From: Rhizobium sp. BK251
GTDB lineage: Bacteria > Pseudomonadota > Alphaproteobacteria > Rhizobiales > Rhizobiaceae
Assembly (NCBI RefSeq): GCF_004345245.1
Contig: NZ_SLUQ01000005.1
Location: 1 to 64,000, forward strand
Direction of reading: 5' to 3'
DNA: 64,000 bases
Below, in pieces: positions 56,390-64,000 of the stretch. A program made the position numbers and the translations under genes. How positions within the stretch are numbered: position 1 is the stretch's first letter; each line of letters begins with the position of its first letter. The notes beneath the pieces are model-generated. The model did not search any database and had not been told where the DNA came from. It saw only the letters and a program-made list of their open reading frames with translations.

Positions 56390-58282
56390 CTAGACGTCCC
56401 GCGGCATGCCCGCAGGCCTCAAATGCTTCCTGAGTGCAGCGATTCGGAAGATCGCGTTCGGCGCGCCGTAGCCGCGGTAACCACGGCGCTCGACGATCTC
56501 GAAGAAGAAGCCTTCGCCATAGGTGGGGCTGTAGAGCTGGAAATATTCACCATGGTCGTCGCGGTCGTAGAGGATGTTGCTCGCCTTGAGTCGCTCGGCG
56601 AAGTCCGCATCGAGCCCGAAGCGCGCCTCGAGGTCGTCGTAGTAGTTCGGTGATATCGTCAGCGAGACGAAGCCGTTTGCGGCGAGCGCCTTGGCGGTCG
56701 CGAAGATGTCGTCCGTCTTGAAGGCGAGGTGCTGGATGCCGGAACCGAAGGTCTCGGCGATGAAATGGCCGGCGAGCGTATTGCGGTTCTCCGCTCCGTT
56801 CATGGTGACGCGCAGCGATCCTTCTTCGTTCTCCACCACCTGGCTGCGCACGACACCCGAGGGATCGATGATGTCGACCATCGGCGTTTTGCGGGTGTCG
56901 AGGATCGAGGTGTAGAAGAGGAGCCACGTCAACAGCTCCTCGTATTTCATCGTCTGCGCCATATGGTCGATCGAGAGCAGGCCTGCGTCCGCCAGGTTTT
57001 GCCCGTCCTCGATCGGCTCGAATTCAATCTCCCAGATGCGTCCGAGATCGGTCTTGCGGTCGAGGAAATAGAGGAGCCCGCCACCGACGCCGCGCACCGC
57101 CGGCATCTCGATCTCACCGACGTCGAGCGGCTGCTGAAACCGTTCCGCGCCGAGCGCGATCGCCCGGTCGAGCGCGGCCTTTGCGTCATCGACCATCAGG
57201 CCGGCGGCATAGGCCGTCGTCCCATGCACGACGTAAGATGCATTGGCGAAGCCGCGCTGGTCCGTATTGATGACCAGATTGATATCACCCTGGCGGAAGA
57301 GGGTGACGTTCTTGGTCCGGTGCTTGGCCGTCTTTCGAAAACCAAGCGTTGCCAGCAGCACCTCGAGCTCCGGTGAGTCGTCCTTGTCGGCCGTGAACTC
57401 GATGAAGGCGATGCCTTCGACCGCCGCCCGCGGCGGCATGACAGGTACCGGCAGGCGACTTTCCGGCTCTCGCCTTTTCACCTGGTCGCCGAGATAAATG
57501 AGCGAGCGACGGCCATCGACCGCAATGGCGTTCGGCGAGCCGCCACGGAACTGATCGTTGAAGATCTCGAGCGAGAGGTAACCGTCATAGCCGGTGGCGG
57601 CGACTGCCTGCATGAAATCCAGCACCGGCAGGTCGCCTTCGCCTGGCATGTTGCGGAAATGCCGGCTCCAGTAGAGCAGGTCCATGTCGATGACGGGGGC
57701 GTCGGCAAGCTGGATGATGAAGATCTTCTCCTTGGGAATGGAGCGGATCGAGTTGACGTCGATCTTGCGCGAGAGCGTGTGAAAGCTGTCGAGTATGACG
57801 CCGATATTCGGATGGTTGGCGCGCCGGACGATCTCCCATGCATCGCGGTGGTCGTTGATGTGCCGGCCCCAGGCGAGCGCTTCGTAGCCGACGCGCAGCC
57901 CCCGCTTGGCTGCCCGCTCGCCGAGTTCGGAAAAGTCGGCGGCTGCGCGGTCGATACCGCCAAGCGCTGCAGGCGAGACATTCGAGCAGACGAGTACGAG
58001 ATCGGTGCCCATCTCCTGCATCAGGTCGAATTTGCGCTCGGCTCGGTCGAACGTGCGGCTTCGCATCGGCTCCGGCATGCCTTCGAAATCGCGGAAGGGC
58101 TGGAACAGCGTGATCTCCATGCCGAGGTCGCGCACCATTTTTCCGACCTGGCGCGGGCTTTCGTCGAAGATCAGGAAATCGTTCTCGAAGATTTCCACGC
58201 CGTCGAAGCCGGCTTGGGCGATGGCTTCCAGCTTGTCGCGCAGGTCGCCGCTCAGCGATACCGTGGCTATGGACGTCTTCAT
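56390..58282 (-). CDS. quiC: 3-dehydroshikimate dehydratase (fused epimerase/HPPD-like)
   Basis: A 630-aa protein. Residues 1-270 form a xylose isomerase-like TIM barrel (ATVSLSGDLRDKLEAIAQAG, EIFENDFL, GVILDSFHTLSRKI, LSLEIFNDQF). Residues 290-600 are a vicinal-oxygen-chelate half resembling 4-hydroxyphenylpyruvate dioxygenase. This fusion is the QuiC1 type that turns 3-dehydroshikimate into protocatechuate. It is downstream of shikimate dehydrogenase (spacing 30 bases), and GAGGAG precedes its ATG. Part of the quinate/shikimate operon. Confidence 0.9.
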   Translation of the reverse strand: MKTSIATVSLSGDLRDKLEAIAQAGFDGVEIFENDFLIFDESPRQVGKMVRDLGMEITLFQPFRDFEGMPEPMRSRTFDRAERKFDLMQEMGTDLVLVCSNVSPAALGGIDRAAADFSELGERAAKRGLRVGYEALAWGRHINDHRDAWEIVRRANHPNIGVILDSFHTLSRKIDVNSIRSIPKEKIFIIQLADAPVIDMDLLYWSRHFRNMPGEGDLPVLDFMQAVAATGYDGYLSLEIFNDQFRGGSPNAIAVDGRRSLIYLGDQVKRREPESRLPVPVMPPRAAVEGIAFIEFTADKDDSPELEVLLATLGFRKTAKHRTKNVTLFRQGDINLVINTDQRGFANASYVVHGTTAYAAGLMVDDAKAALDRAIALGAERFQQPLDVGEIEMPAVRGVGGGLLYFLDRKTDLGRIWEIEFEPIEDGQNLADAGLLSIDHMAQTMKYEELLTWLLFYTSILDTRKTPMVDIIDPSGVVRSQVVENEEGSLRVTMNGAENRNTLAGHFIAETFGSGIQHLAFKTDDIFATAKALAANGFVSLTISPNYYDDLEARFGLDADFAERLKASNILYDRDDHGEYFQLYSPTYGEGFFFEIVERRGYRGYGAPNAIFRIAALRKHLRPAGMPRDV

Positions 58283-58312
58283 GGGCCGCTCCTCATCGCT
58301 TCTTGTCGATTG

Positions 58313-59173
58313 CTAGGTCGTCATGGCCTTGAAATGGGCGAGCATGCGCGCCGGGTCCGGATCCCGGCCCGTGATCAGCCGGAAAGCGCCGACGGCCTGG
58401 AAGACCGCCATGCCGCCGCCGTCGAGCGTGCGGCAGCCACGGCTCCGTGCCTGCTTCAGCAATTCGGTTTCCAGCGGGAAGTAGACGATCTCGGCAACCC
58501 AGTGCCGGGCGTCCAGGAGTTCTGCAGGCAGGGGCATGCCCGGGTACTTCGCCATCCCGGTCGGCGTCGCGTGGACGAGGCCTGCCGCGTCGGCCATGGC
58601 CGATTGCAGGTCGTCGCCCGCGGAAATCGAGGCGGCGGGAAAGAGGGCAGACATCGTCTGTGCGAGGGCGACGGCACGATCGGTCTCGCGATCGAAGACC
58701 GTCAGCCGCTTCAATCCAAGGGAGAGGATCGCATAAGCGGTCGCGACGCCGGCGCCGCCGGCCCCGAGCTGGACCGCCGATGAAAGATCGGCCTCCGGCA
58801 TGCCGCGCCTGAAGCTTTCGGCAAAGCCCCACCAGTCGGTGTTGTGGCCAGTGCGCCTGCCCCCCTTCAGCACGACCGTGTTGACGGCACCAAGTGCGCG
58901 CGCCTCGGCTGAAAGTTCATCGAGGCAGGGAATGACGAGCTGCTTGCAGGGATGCGTGATATTGAGACCCGAGAAGCCCTTTTCTTCCGCATTCTTGAGC
59001 AGGCGCGGCAGGTCGTCCGGTGAAGCGTTGATCTGGTTGAGATCGATCAGCTCGTAGCTGTAGTCGAGCCCCTGGGCCGCGCCTTCCGTCATGTGCATCG
59101 CCGGCGTCAGCGACGCCTGAATACCGGTGCCGATCAGGCCGGCTTTCAGAGGTTTCAGCAGTGTATCGGCCAT
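58313..59173 (-). CDS. aroE: Quinate/shikimate dehydrogenase
   Basis: A 286-aa enzyme. Substrate residues Lys77 (NITHPCKQ), Asn98 (GAVNTVV) and Asp113 (GHNTDWWGF) are present; the NAD(P) fold is GAGGAGVATAYAI. Next to quiC and a TRAP transporter it most likely works in catabolism (oxidising quinate or shikimate) rather than in aromatic amino acid synthesis; a catabolic paralogue is often named quiB/qsuD. The symbol aroE is by family. Confidence 0.9.
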   Translation of the reverse strand: MADTLLKPLKAGLIGTGIQASLTPAMHMTEGAAQGLDYSYELIDLNQINASPDDLPRLLKNAEEKGFSGLNITHPCKQLVIPCLDELSAEARALGAVNTVVLKGGRRTGHNTDWWGFAESFRRGMPEADLSSAVQLGAGGAGVATAYAILSLGLKRLTVFDRETDRAVALAQTMSALFPAASISAGDDLQSAMADAAGLVHATPTGMAKYPGMPLPAELLDARHWVAEIVYFPLETELLKQARSRGCRTLDGGGMAVFQAVGAFRLITGRDPDPARMLAHFKAMTT

Positions 59174-59205
59174 TTCGTCTGCATCCCGTCGGTTACAAGG
59201 GGCAA

Positions 59206-59229
59206 CGGCCCGCCCTCGCGAGCGGGCCG
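59206..59229 (-). terminator. Intercistronic hairpin after dctP
   Basis: A perfect 8-bp stem (CGGCCCGC at 59206-59213, GCGGGCCG at 59222-59229) with an 8-base loop, between the dctP stop codon and aroE. No T-run. On this strand it lies after the binding protein gene and probably protects or partly terminates the upstream mRNA, giving more DctP than AroE. Confidence 0.55.
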
Positions 59230-59237
59230 GTCATCGG

Positions 59238-60254
59238 TTAGTTGCTGCGCACCGCGTCCAGCTGCTGGAAGAGTTCCGTGACCGTCTCCTTGCCGATTTC
59301 GGCGCTGAACTTGTCGATCATCGGCTTCACGGCTTCGCGCAGCTTCTGCGTCTCTTCGGGGCTCAGCTCGTCGACCTGCATGCCGGTCCCCTTGATCTCC
59401 GCCATTGCCTTGGCGTCCTGCTCGCGCGAGACCTTGCGCTGGTAGTCGCGGGCTTCGGTCGCCGCAGCCTGCAGCACGGCCTTCTCCTCATCGTTGAGGC
59501 CGTCCCAGAACTTCTTGCTGATGAGGACGATCTGCGGATTGTACTGGTGACGCGTCACCGTCATGTACTTCTGCACTTCGTAGAACTTGGCATTGACGAT
59601 GTTGGCGGCCGGGTTTTCCTGGCCGTCGACCGTGCCGGTCTCGAGCGCCGTGTAAAGCTCGGTATAGGGCAGCGGCACGGCGTTGGCGCCGAGGCTGTTG
59701 AAAAGCTCGATCGGGATCGGCGACTGGATCGTGCGGATCTTCAAGCCCTTGATGTCATCGAGCTTGGTGACCGCGTGGCGGTTGTTGGTGAGGTTGCGAA
59801 AGCCGAGTTCCCAATAGGCAAGGCCCACGAGGCCCGTGTCGGGCAGGAGCTTGATCAGGCTCTCGCCGAATGGGCCGTCCATCACCTTGTCGGCCTCTTC
59901 GCCGCTGTTGAAGAGGAACGGCAGGTCGACAGCGCCGAACTGCTTGACGTTGCTCGCGAGAATCCCGGCATTGAGCACGGTCATCTCGACGACGCCGCCC
60001 TGCAGGGCGGAAAGGGTCTGCACGTCGCCGCCAAGAACGCCGCCCGGATAGAGCTTGATCTCGATCTTGCCGCCGCTCTTTTCCTTCACGATCTCGGCGA
60101 ACTTCTCCATCCCCATCACCTGCGGATGGCCCTTGTTGTTGGCAGATGCGAACTTGAGCTGGTGTTCGCGGATCTCGGCGGCTGCGGGACCGCCCGCAAG
60201 AAGGGCGATCGGCAGGGCCAGCCCCAATACCAGTTTCGTCAGTTTATTCAGCAT
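59238..60254 (-). CDS. dctP: TRAP transporter substrate-binding protein DctP
   Basis: A 338-aa periplasmic protein: signal peptide (KLVLGLALPIALLAGGPAAA), then HQLKFASANNKGHPQVMGME and the DctP core with FRNLTNNRH, GLKIRTIQSPIP, and TVDGQENPAANIV. It binds an organic acid; the neighbouring genes suggest quinate, shikimate or dehydroshikimate. GGGAGGAAAG lies before the ATG at 60254; the frame extends far upstream without a start site. Confidence 0.93.
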   Translation of the reverse strand: MLNKLTKLVLGLALPIALLAGGPAAAEIREHQLKFASANNKGHPQVMGMEKFAEIVKEKSGGKIEIKLYPGGVLGGDVQTLSALQGGVVEMTVLNAGILASNVKQFGAVDLPFLFNSGEEADKVMDGPFGESLIKLLPDTGLVGLAYWELGFRNLTNNRHAVTKLDDIKGLKIRTIQSPIPIELFNSLGANAVPLPYTELYTALETGTVDGQENPAANIVNAKFYEVQKYMTVTRHQYNPQIVLISKKFWDGLNDEEKAVLQAAATEARDYQRKVSREQDAKAMAEIKGTGMQVDELSPEETQKLREAVKPMIDKFSAEIGKETVTELFQQLDAVRSN

Positions 60255-60322
60255 GCTTTCCTCCCAGATTGAGACCGCTATCTCCCCGCGGCCACGTTGA
60301 AATTTCATCGCCGGCAACGGCA

Positions 60323-61603
60323 TCAGTGCCCGAACCAGGAGACCGGAACAGTCACCAGCGACGGGAATAGGACGAGCAGGATCAGGACGATCAGCTCGGC
60401 GATCATGAAGGGCATGACACCCTTCATCAGGTCTTCCATCGACAGCTTCGACACGCCGCAGATGACGTTCAGCACGGTGCCGACCGGCGGCGTGATGAGG
60501 CCGATCGAATTGTTGATGATGAAAAGGACGCCGAAATAGACCGGGTCGATACCCGCCTGCTTGATGATCGGCATCAGCACGGGCGTCATGACGAGAATGG
60601 TGGGCGTCATGTCCATCGCCGTGCCGACGACCACGATGAGCACCATGATGGCGAGAAGCAGCAGCGTCTGATTGTCCATCAGTGGCTCGACGAGGGCCGC
60701 CAGATCGCCAGGCACATCGGCGACTGTGATCAGCCAGGCGCTGACGGCAGCGCAGGCGACGAGGAACATGACGACCGAGGTGATCTTTGCCGCCGAGACG
60801 AAGACGTGGAAAAGTTTCGAAGGCGGCAGTTCGCGATAGATGACCATCGACACGAAGAGCGAATAGACCGCGGCAACGACGCCCGCCTCCGTCGGCGTGA
60901 ACACGCCGAACTTCAGGCCGACGATGATGATCACCGGCAGGAGGAGTGCCCAGATGCTGTCGACGAAGGCCTTCAGCCGGACCGCGCCGCTCTGGCGGGG
61001 CGGCAGCACGAACTGTTCCTTCCGGGCGACGATCAGCCAGGTGATGCACAGCGCCGCGCCGATCAGCAGTCCCGGGACGATGCCGGCAAGGAACAGCTTG
61101 GTGATCGAGACGCCGCCGATGACGCCGTAGAGGATGAATCCGATCGAAGGCGGTATGATCGGGCCGATGATGGACGCCGAAGCCAGCAGGCCGCCGGCGC
61201 GAGCAGGGTCATGGCCGGACTTGATCATCATCGGAAAGAGCAGGGCGCCGAGTGCCGCTGCATCCGCGACGGCCGAGCCGGACAGGCTGGAAAGGACACA
61301 GGCCGCGAAGATGGCGACGAAGCCGAGGCCGCCGCGCACATGGCCGACCATGGCCATGGCGAGATCGACGATGCGCTTCGACAGCCCGCCGGTGTTCATC
61401 ACTTCGCCGGCGAGCAGGAAGAAGGGCACGGCCATCAGCGGAAAGCTGTCGGCGCCGTTCAGGACGTTCTGTGCCACGATCTGCGCGTCGAACGTGCCGA
61501 GGAATGCCATCAGGGCAACACCGGTGATGATGAGCGCGAAGGCGATCGGCACGCCGAGTGCCATGGGGCCGAGGAGTGCGCCGAGGAAAATTGAAATGGT
61601 CAT
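60323..61603 (-). CDS. dctM: TRAP transporter large permease DctM
   Basis: A 426-aa protein with about twelve helices: GVPIAFALIITGVALMAFLG, SGSAVADAAALGALLFPMMI, GPIIPPSIGFILYG, and FVIIN-like FIINNSIGLITPPVGTVLN. It carries substrate across the membrane using the sodium gradient. GAGGGAG precedes the ATG at 61603. It follows dctQ by 11 bases. Confidence 0.94.
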   Translation of the reverse strand: MTISIFLGALLGPMALGVPIAFALIITGVALMAFLGTFDAQIVAQNVLNGADSFPLMAVPFFLLAGEVMNTGGLSKRIVDLAMAMVGHVRGGLGFVAIFAACVLSSLSGSAVADAAALGALLFPMMIKSGHDPARAGGLLASASIIGPIIPPSIGFILYGVIGGVSITKLFLAGIVPGLLIGAALCITWLIVARKEQFVLPPRQSGAVRLKAFVDSIWALLLPVIIIVGLKFGVFTPTEAGVVAAVYSLFVSMVIYRELPPSKLFHVFVSAAKITSVVMFLVACAAVSAWLITVADVPGDLAALVEPLMDNQTLLLLAIMVLIVVVGTAMDMTPTILVMTPVLMPIIKQAGIDPVYFGVLFIINNSIGLITPPVGTVLNVICGVSKLSMEDLMKGVMPFMIAELIVLILLVLFPSLVTVPVSWFGH

Positions 61604-61614
61604 CTCGATCTCCC

Positions 61615-62178
61615 TCAGTGCTTCGTGGCAAGGCCGGAAAGGGGCGGCTCGAGTCTTTCGTCGAGTGCGGCCTGTTCCTCGCTGTCGCGGACGAACTCGG
61701 CCGTCGTCACGTCGATACGGCCGGTCGCGATCGCGAAGGCATCCCAGAGCAGGATGAGGAAGGCGGGGATCCCGAAGGCAAGGCCGGCACCGTAGAAGAA
61801 GGCCATTGAGATGCCGGTGGCCGGTGCCGTCACATGCCAATTGATCAGCGTTTGCGTCCAGCTGCCGCTGATCATCAGCCAGGTGGCGAGGAGCATCAGC
61901 ACGTGGCCGAGCAATACGGCGATCCTGGCTCCGGTCGGTGGCAGACGGCGCAGCACGGAATCGACGCCGAGGTGGCTGTGCTCGCGCATGGCGACGACCG
62001 CCCCAAGGAAGGTCAGCCAGATGAAGAAGATGCGCGACAGTTCTTCCGAAGAGGTGATGCCTTCGTTGAAGGCGTAGCGCAGCACGACATTGCCGAAGAC
62101 GAGCACGACCATACCCGCCAGAAGCAGTGCGATCGCGACCTTGAGGACAAGGAAGTAGAAATCGATTATGCGGGTCAT
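61615..62178 (-). CDS. dctQ: TRAP transporter small permease DctQ
   Basis: A 187-aa protein with four helices; typical segments are YAFNEGITSSEELSRIFFIW and GAVVAMREHSHLGVDSVLRR. It partners DctM. GGAGGAG precedes the ATG at 62178. First gene of the operon dctQ-dctM-dctP-aroE-quiC; divergent from tetR. Confidence 0.93.
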   Translation of the reverse strand: MTRIIDFYFLVLKVAIALLLAGMVVLVFGNVVLRYAFNEGITSSEELSRIFFIWLTFLGAVVAMREHSHLGVDSVLRRLPPTGARIAVLLGHVLMLLATWLMISGSWTQTLINWHVTAPATGISMAFFYGAGLAFGIPAFLILLWDAFAIATGRIDVTTAEFVRDSEEQAALDERLEPPLSGLATKH

Positions 62179-62302
62179 TCGCTCCTCCCAAAGCGTGGCT
62201 GCCGACTGGCAGCCGTGACCTTGCATCAGACACTCGGCACATCGTCTGGCAAGCGGTAAACCACCGCCGAACTCCTCATCCGCAATGGTGCTTTCAAAAA
62301 TG

Positions 62303-62318
62303 TACGAACTAGTTAGTA
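62303..62318. promoter_or_regulatory. TetR operator between dctQ and tetR
   Basis: TACGAACTAGTTAGTA is a 16-bp palindrome with one mismatched pair. It lies 125 bases upstream of dctQ and 144 upstream of the divergent tetR. Similar ACTAGTT-centred sites are bound by TetR-family regulators. It probably controls the operon and its own regulator. Confidence 0.65.
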
Positions 62319-62461
62319 TGTCAAGTGTTAATCTGTTGTAAGATGCGTCGGACGTGGAATATGACTGGGAGGCGCGGCTATGCAGGCGGTTGACAATGCC
62401 GCCTGTCGCCATAGCTTGGACGTCTAAAATCAAGAGCTTAAAGTGTACCGTGGCGGGAGAG

Positions 62462-63100
62462 ATGGCGGAACGCGGCGAAAACGGCAGGAAGAACGATCCG
62501 CAGCAGACGCGCGAGGATATCCTGCTCGTCGCGACGGAAGAGTTCGCAACGCACGGCCTCGCGGGCGGGCGTGTCGACGCCATCGCCGAGAAGACGCGCA
62601 CCTCGAAACGAATGATCTACTATTATTTCGGCAGCAAGGAGGGGCTCTACCTTGCCGTCCTTGAGCAGTCCTACCGCAAGATCCGCTCTCTGGAAGCCGA
62701 CCTGCATCTTGCCGATCTGCAGCCGGAGGAGGCGCTGCGCACGCTGATCGCGACCACCTTCGACCACGACGAGGCAAACCCTGATTTCGTCCGCCTCGTC
62801 AGCATCGAGAACATCCACCACGCTGCTCACATGTTGCGATCCGAGGCGATCCGCGACCTCAATGTCTCGGTCATCGAGACGATTGCCGGCATCCTGGAGC
62901 GCGGTTTCGAGGAGGGCGTCTTCCGGCGCAAGGCAGATCCGATCGACATCCATATGCTGATCAGCGCCTTCTGCTTCTTCCGCGTCTCGAACCGCTATAC
63001 CTTCGGAACGATCTTCCGGCGCGATCTCTCCGATCCCGGGACGATGGGGCGGCACCGCGGCATGATCGCGGATGCGGTGATCAGTTACCTGAAGAACTAA
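62462..63100 (+). CDS. TetR family transcriptional regulator
   Basis: A 212-aa regulator. The DNA-binding helices are at about 15-65 (TREDILLVATEEFATHGLAG, then DAIAEKTRTSKRMIYYYFGS). The rest is a helical ligand domain. It is divergent from the dctQMP-aroE-quiC operon and so likely responds to quinate, shikimate or protocatechuate. The ATG at 62462 has GGGAG close upstream (short spacing); a GTG 12 bases earlier is possible. Confidence 0.9.
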   Translation: MAERGENGRKNDPQQTREDILLVATEEFATHGLAGGRVDAIAEKTRTSKRMIYYYFGSKEGLYLAVLEQSYRKIRSLEADLHLADLQPEEALRTLIATTFDHDEANPDFVRLVSIENIHHAAHMLRSEAIRDLNVSVIETIAGILERGFEEGVFRRKADPIDIHMLISAFCFFRVSNRYTFGTIFRRDLSDPGTMGRHRGMIADAVISYLKN

Positions 63101-63403
63101 GCCTTCGACCCGGGGCCGTTGTACTCGAGGCGCGGCGCTGAAAAACGCGAGCGAACTTTGGCGGTCGAGTGTCTGATCCGTACATGGCCGTGACGCCGCC
63201 GCCCGCCTGAATAAGGAGACTGGTCTCGCTCATTCGCCCTGACCCCGCCGGCGTTCTCGGCTCCAGACCGCCCACTCATGAATTTTACCCATAACCTCAT
63301 GCGGATTATCCTCTCTAATCGAAATGATCCCCGCGCCGTATCTTCCTGCCATCACGATGTCTGACCGCAGGGACCCTGAGCAGGCTCAGGTGCATAAAAA
63401 CGG
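63101..63403. other. Intergenic region
   Basis: About 300 bases between tetR and the exporter gene. I see no gene or strong hairpin in it. Confidence 0.4.
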
Positions 63404-64000
63404 ATGCTTGGAGCGACCACGATAGACGAGACGCGCGAAGCGGAAGCCGGCGAAGCTCTGGCAGACTGCGGATTTTCGAAGAATGCGAACGAGGCGGCAG
63501 TGGCCGCGCCCGCGCAGGGCGTCGCAAGGAACGGCGCCGCGCAACACGGGTGGCGCGTTCTTTCTGTCTTGAGCGCGCTGATGGGGTTCGCGTCGATCTC
63601 GACCGACCTTTACCTTCCGGCCATGCCGGTGATGGGGCAGGAACTCGGCGCAGAGGCAGGCTCGATCGAACTCACGGTGTCGGGATTCCTCGTCGGCTTC
63701 AGTCTGGGGCAATTGATCTGGGGGCCGGTCGGTGACCGCTACGGCCGTCGTCTGCCGATCGCCATTGGTCTTGTCCTCTTCATCATCGGATCGGCAGGCT
63801 GCGCCATGTCGGGGAGTGCCGAGGCGATGGTCGGCTGGCGCATCGTGCAGGCGGTCGGCGCCTGTGCCGGCGTCGTGCTGTCGCGGGCGATGGTGCGCGA
63901 CCTCTATGCGGGCAATCGTGCGGCGCAGATGCTATCGACACTGATGACGGTAATGGCGATCGCGCCTCTGCTTGGCCCGATCGTCGGTGGCCAGATCCTG
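63404..64000 (+). CDS. Bcr/CflA-type multidrug exporter (partial)
   Basis: The first 199 codons of a major facilitator; the frame leaves the window. After a 55-residue polar N-terminus the first helices read MGFASISTDLYLPAMPVMGQ, then VSGFLVGFSLGQLIWGPVGD RYGRR, the Bcr/CflA signature. The start at 63404 is the first in frame, without a good ribosome site; a later start is possible. Confidence 0.85.
   Translation, partial: MLGATTIDETREAEAGEALADCGFSKNANEAAVAAPAQGVARNGAAQHGWRVLSVLSALMGFASISTDLYLPAMPVMGQELGAEAGSIELTVSGFLVGFSLGQLIWGPVGDRYGRRLPIAIGLVLFIIGSAGCAMSGSAEAMVGWRIVQAVGACAGVVLSRAMVRDLYAGNRAAQMLSTLMTVMAIAPLLGPIVGGQIL

Noticed and set aside
59238..61049. 603-codon frame extending dctP upstream
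   Set aside because: The upstream part is antisense-like and overlaps dctM; dctP has its own signal peptide and ribosome site at 60254.

Overview
The window looks like chromosomal or large-replicon DNA from an alphaproteobacterium of the Rhizobiales, most likely Rhizobiaceae (Sinorhizobium/Ensifer/Rhizobium-like). Grounds: high GC with alphaproteobacterial codon use, a DUF982 protein, a DUF1275 membrane protein, glycoside hydrolases that resemble the C-terminal half of the cyclic beta-1,2-glucan synthase NdvB, a TRAP/quinate catabolic operon and many solute and regulator genes. The genus is inference; no marker gene fixes it.

Layout. 1-2.1 kb: initiator tRNA-Met with its terminator, an IS3-family transposase remnant, an MFS exporter and a 49-codon internally deleted aldo/keto reductase. 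The last two are an eroded copy of the intact MFS/LysR/aldo-keto reductase cassette at 8.9-12.3 kb. 2.6-4.7 kb: a cNMP-binding/thioredoxin-reductase-like flavoprotein coupled to a UBP-type zinc finger protein. 5.1-8.7 kb: a DUF336 - SDR - aldehyde dehydrogenase operon and a DJ-1/PfpI protein. 13-16.7 kb: a Tat-exported sulfatase divergent from an AraC regulator, and an arginase-like protein. 17-25.8 kb: MFS, a second DJ-1/PfpI protein, a small monooxygenase, a 961-aa winged-helix/ATPase regulator, then a decayed zone where an alcohol dehydrogenase fragment is joined tail to tail with a second such regulator that is also split by an in-frame TGA. 26.3-29.7 kb: katG, a DUF1275 protein and a DUF982 protein. 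29.7-37 kb: a GH144-like protein, a GH94 protein with a possible 18-codon leader, and an ABC half-transporter whose ATPase motifs are lost. 37.5-44.9 kb: DipZ-like thiol-redox protein, alpha/beta hydrolase, two-component pair, a 58-aa small protein, a GST and a quinone oxidoreductase.

45.2-55.4 kb is the most interesting block: a PmrAB/QseBC-like two-component system followed by eight tightly packed genes (HAD phosphatase, class III aminotransferase, arginase-like hydrolase, SMR-like protein, fatty acid desaturase, Cys-nucleophile alpha/beta hydrolase, FemAB/GNAT-like transferase, and an SMR-like domain read through in frame into cyclopropane fatty acid synthase). Most junctions overlap. I infer a membrane-lipid or lipid-linked amine pathway with a paired SMR flippase; I know of no named system with this gene set.

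55.3-64 kb: MipA-like outer membrane protein overlapping tail to tail, then a quinate/shikimate catabolic and TRAP uptake operon (dehydroshikimate dehydratase, shikimate dehydrogenase, DctP, DctM, DctQ) with a divergent TetR regulator and a palindromic operator, and the start of a Bcr/CflA-type exporter that leaves the window.

All family assignments are from reading motifs and remembered family features; no database search was run.
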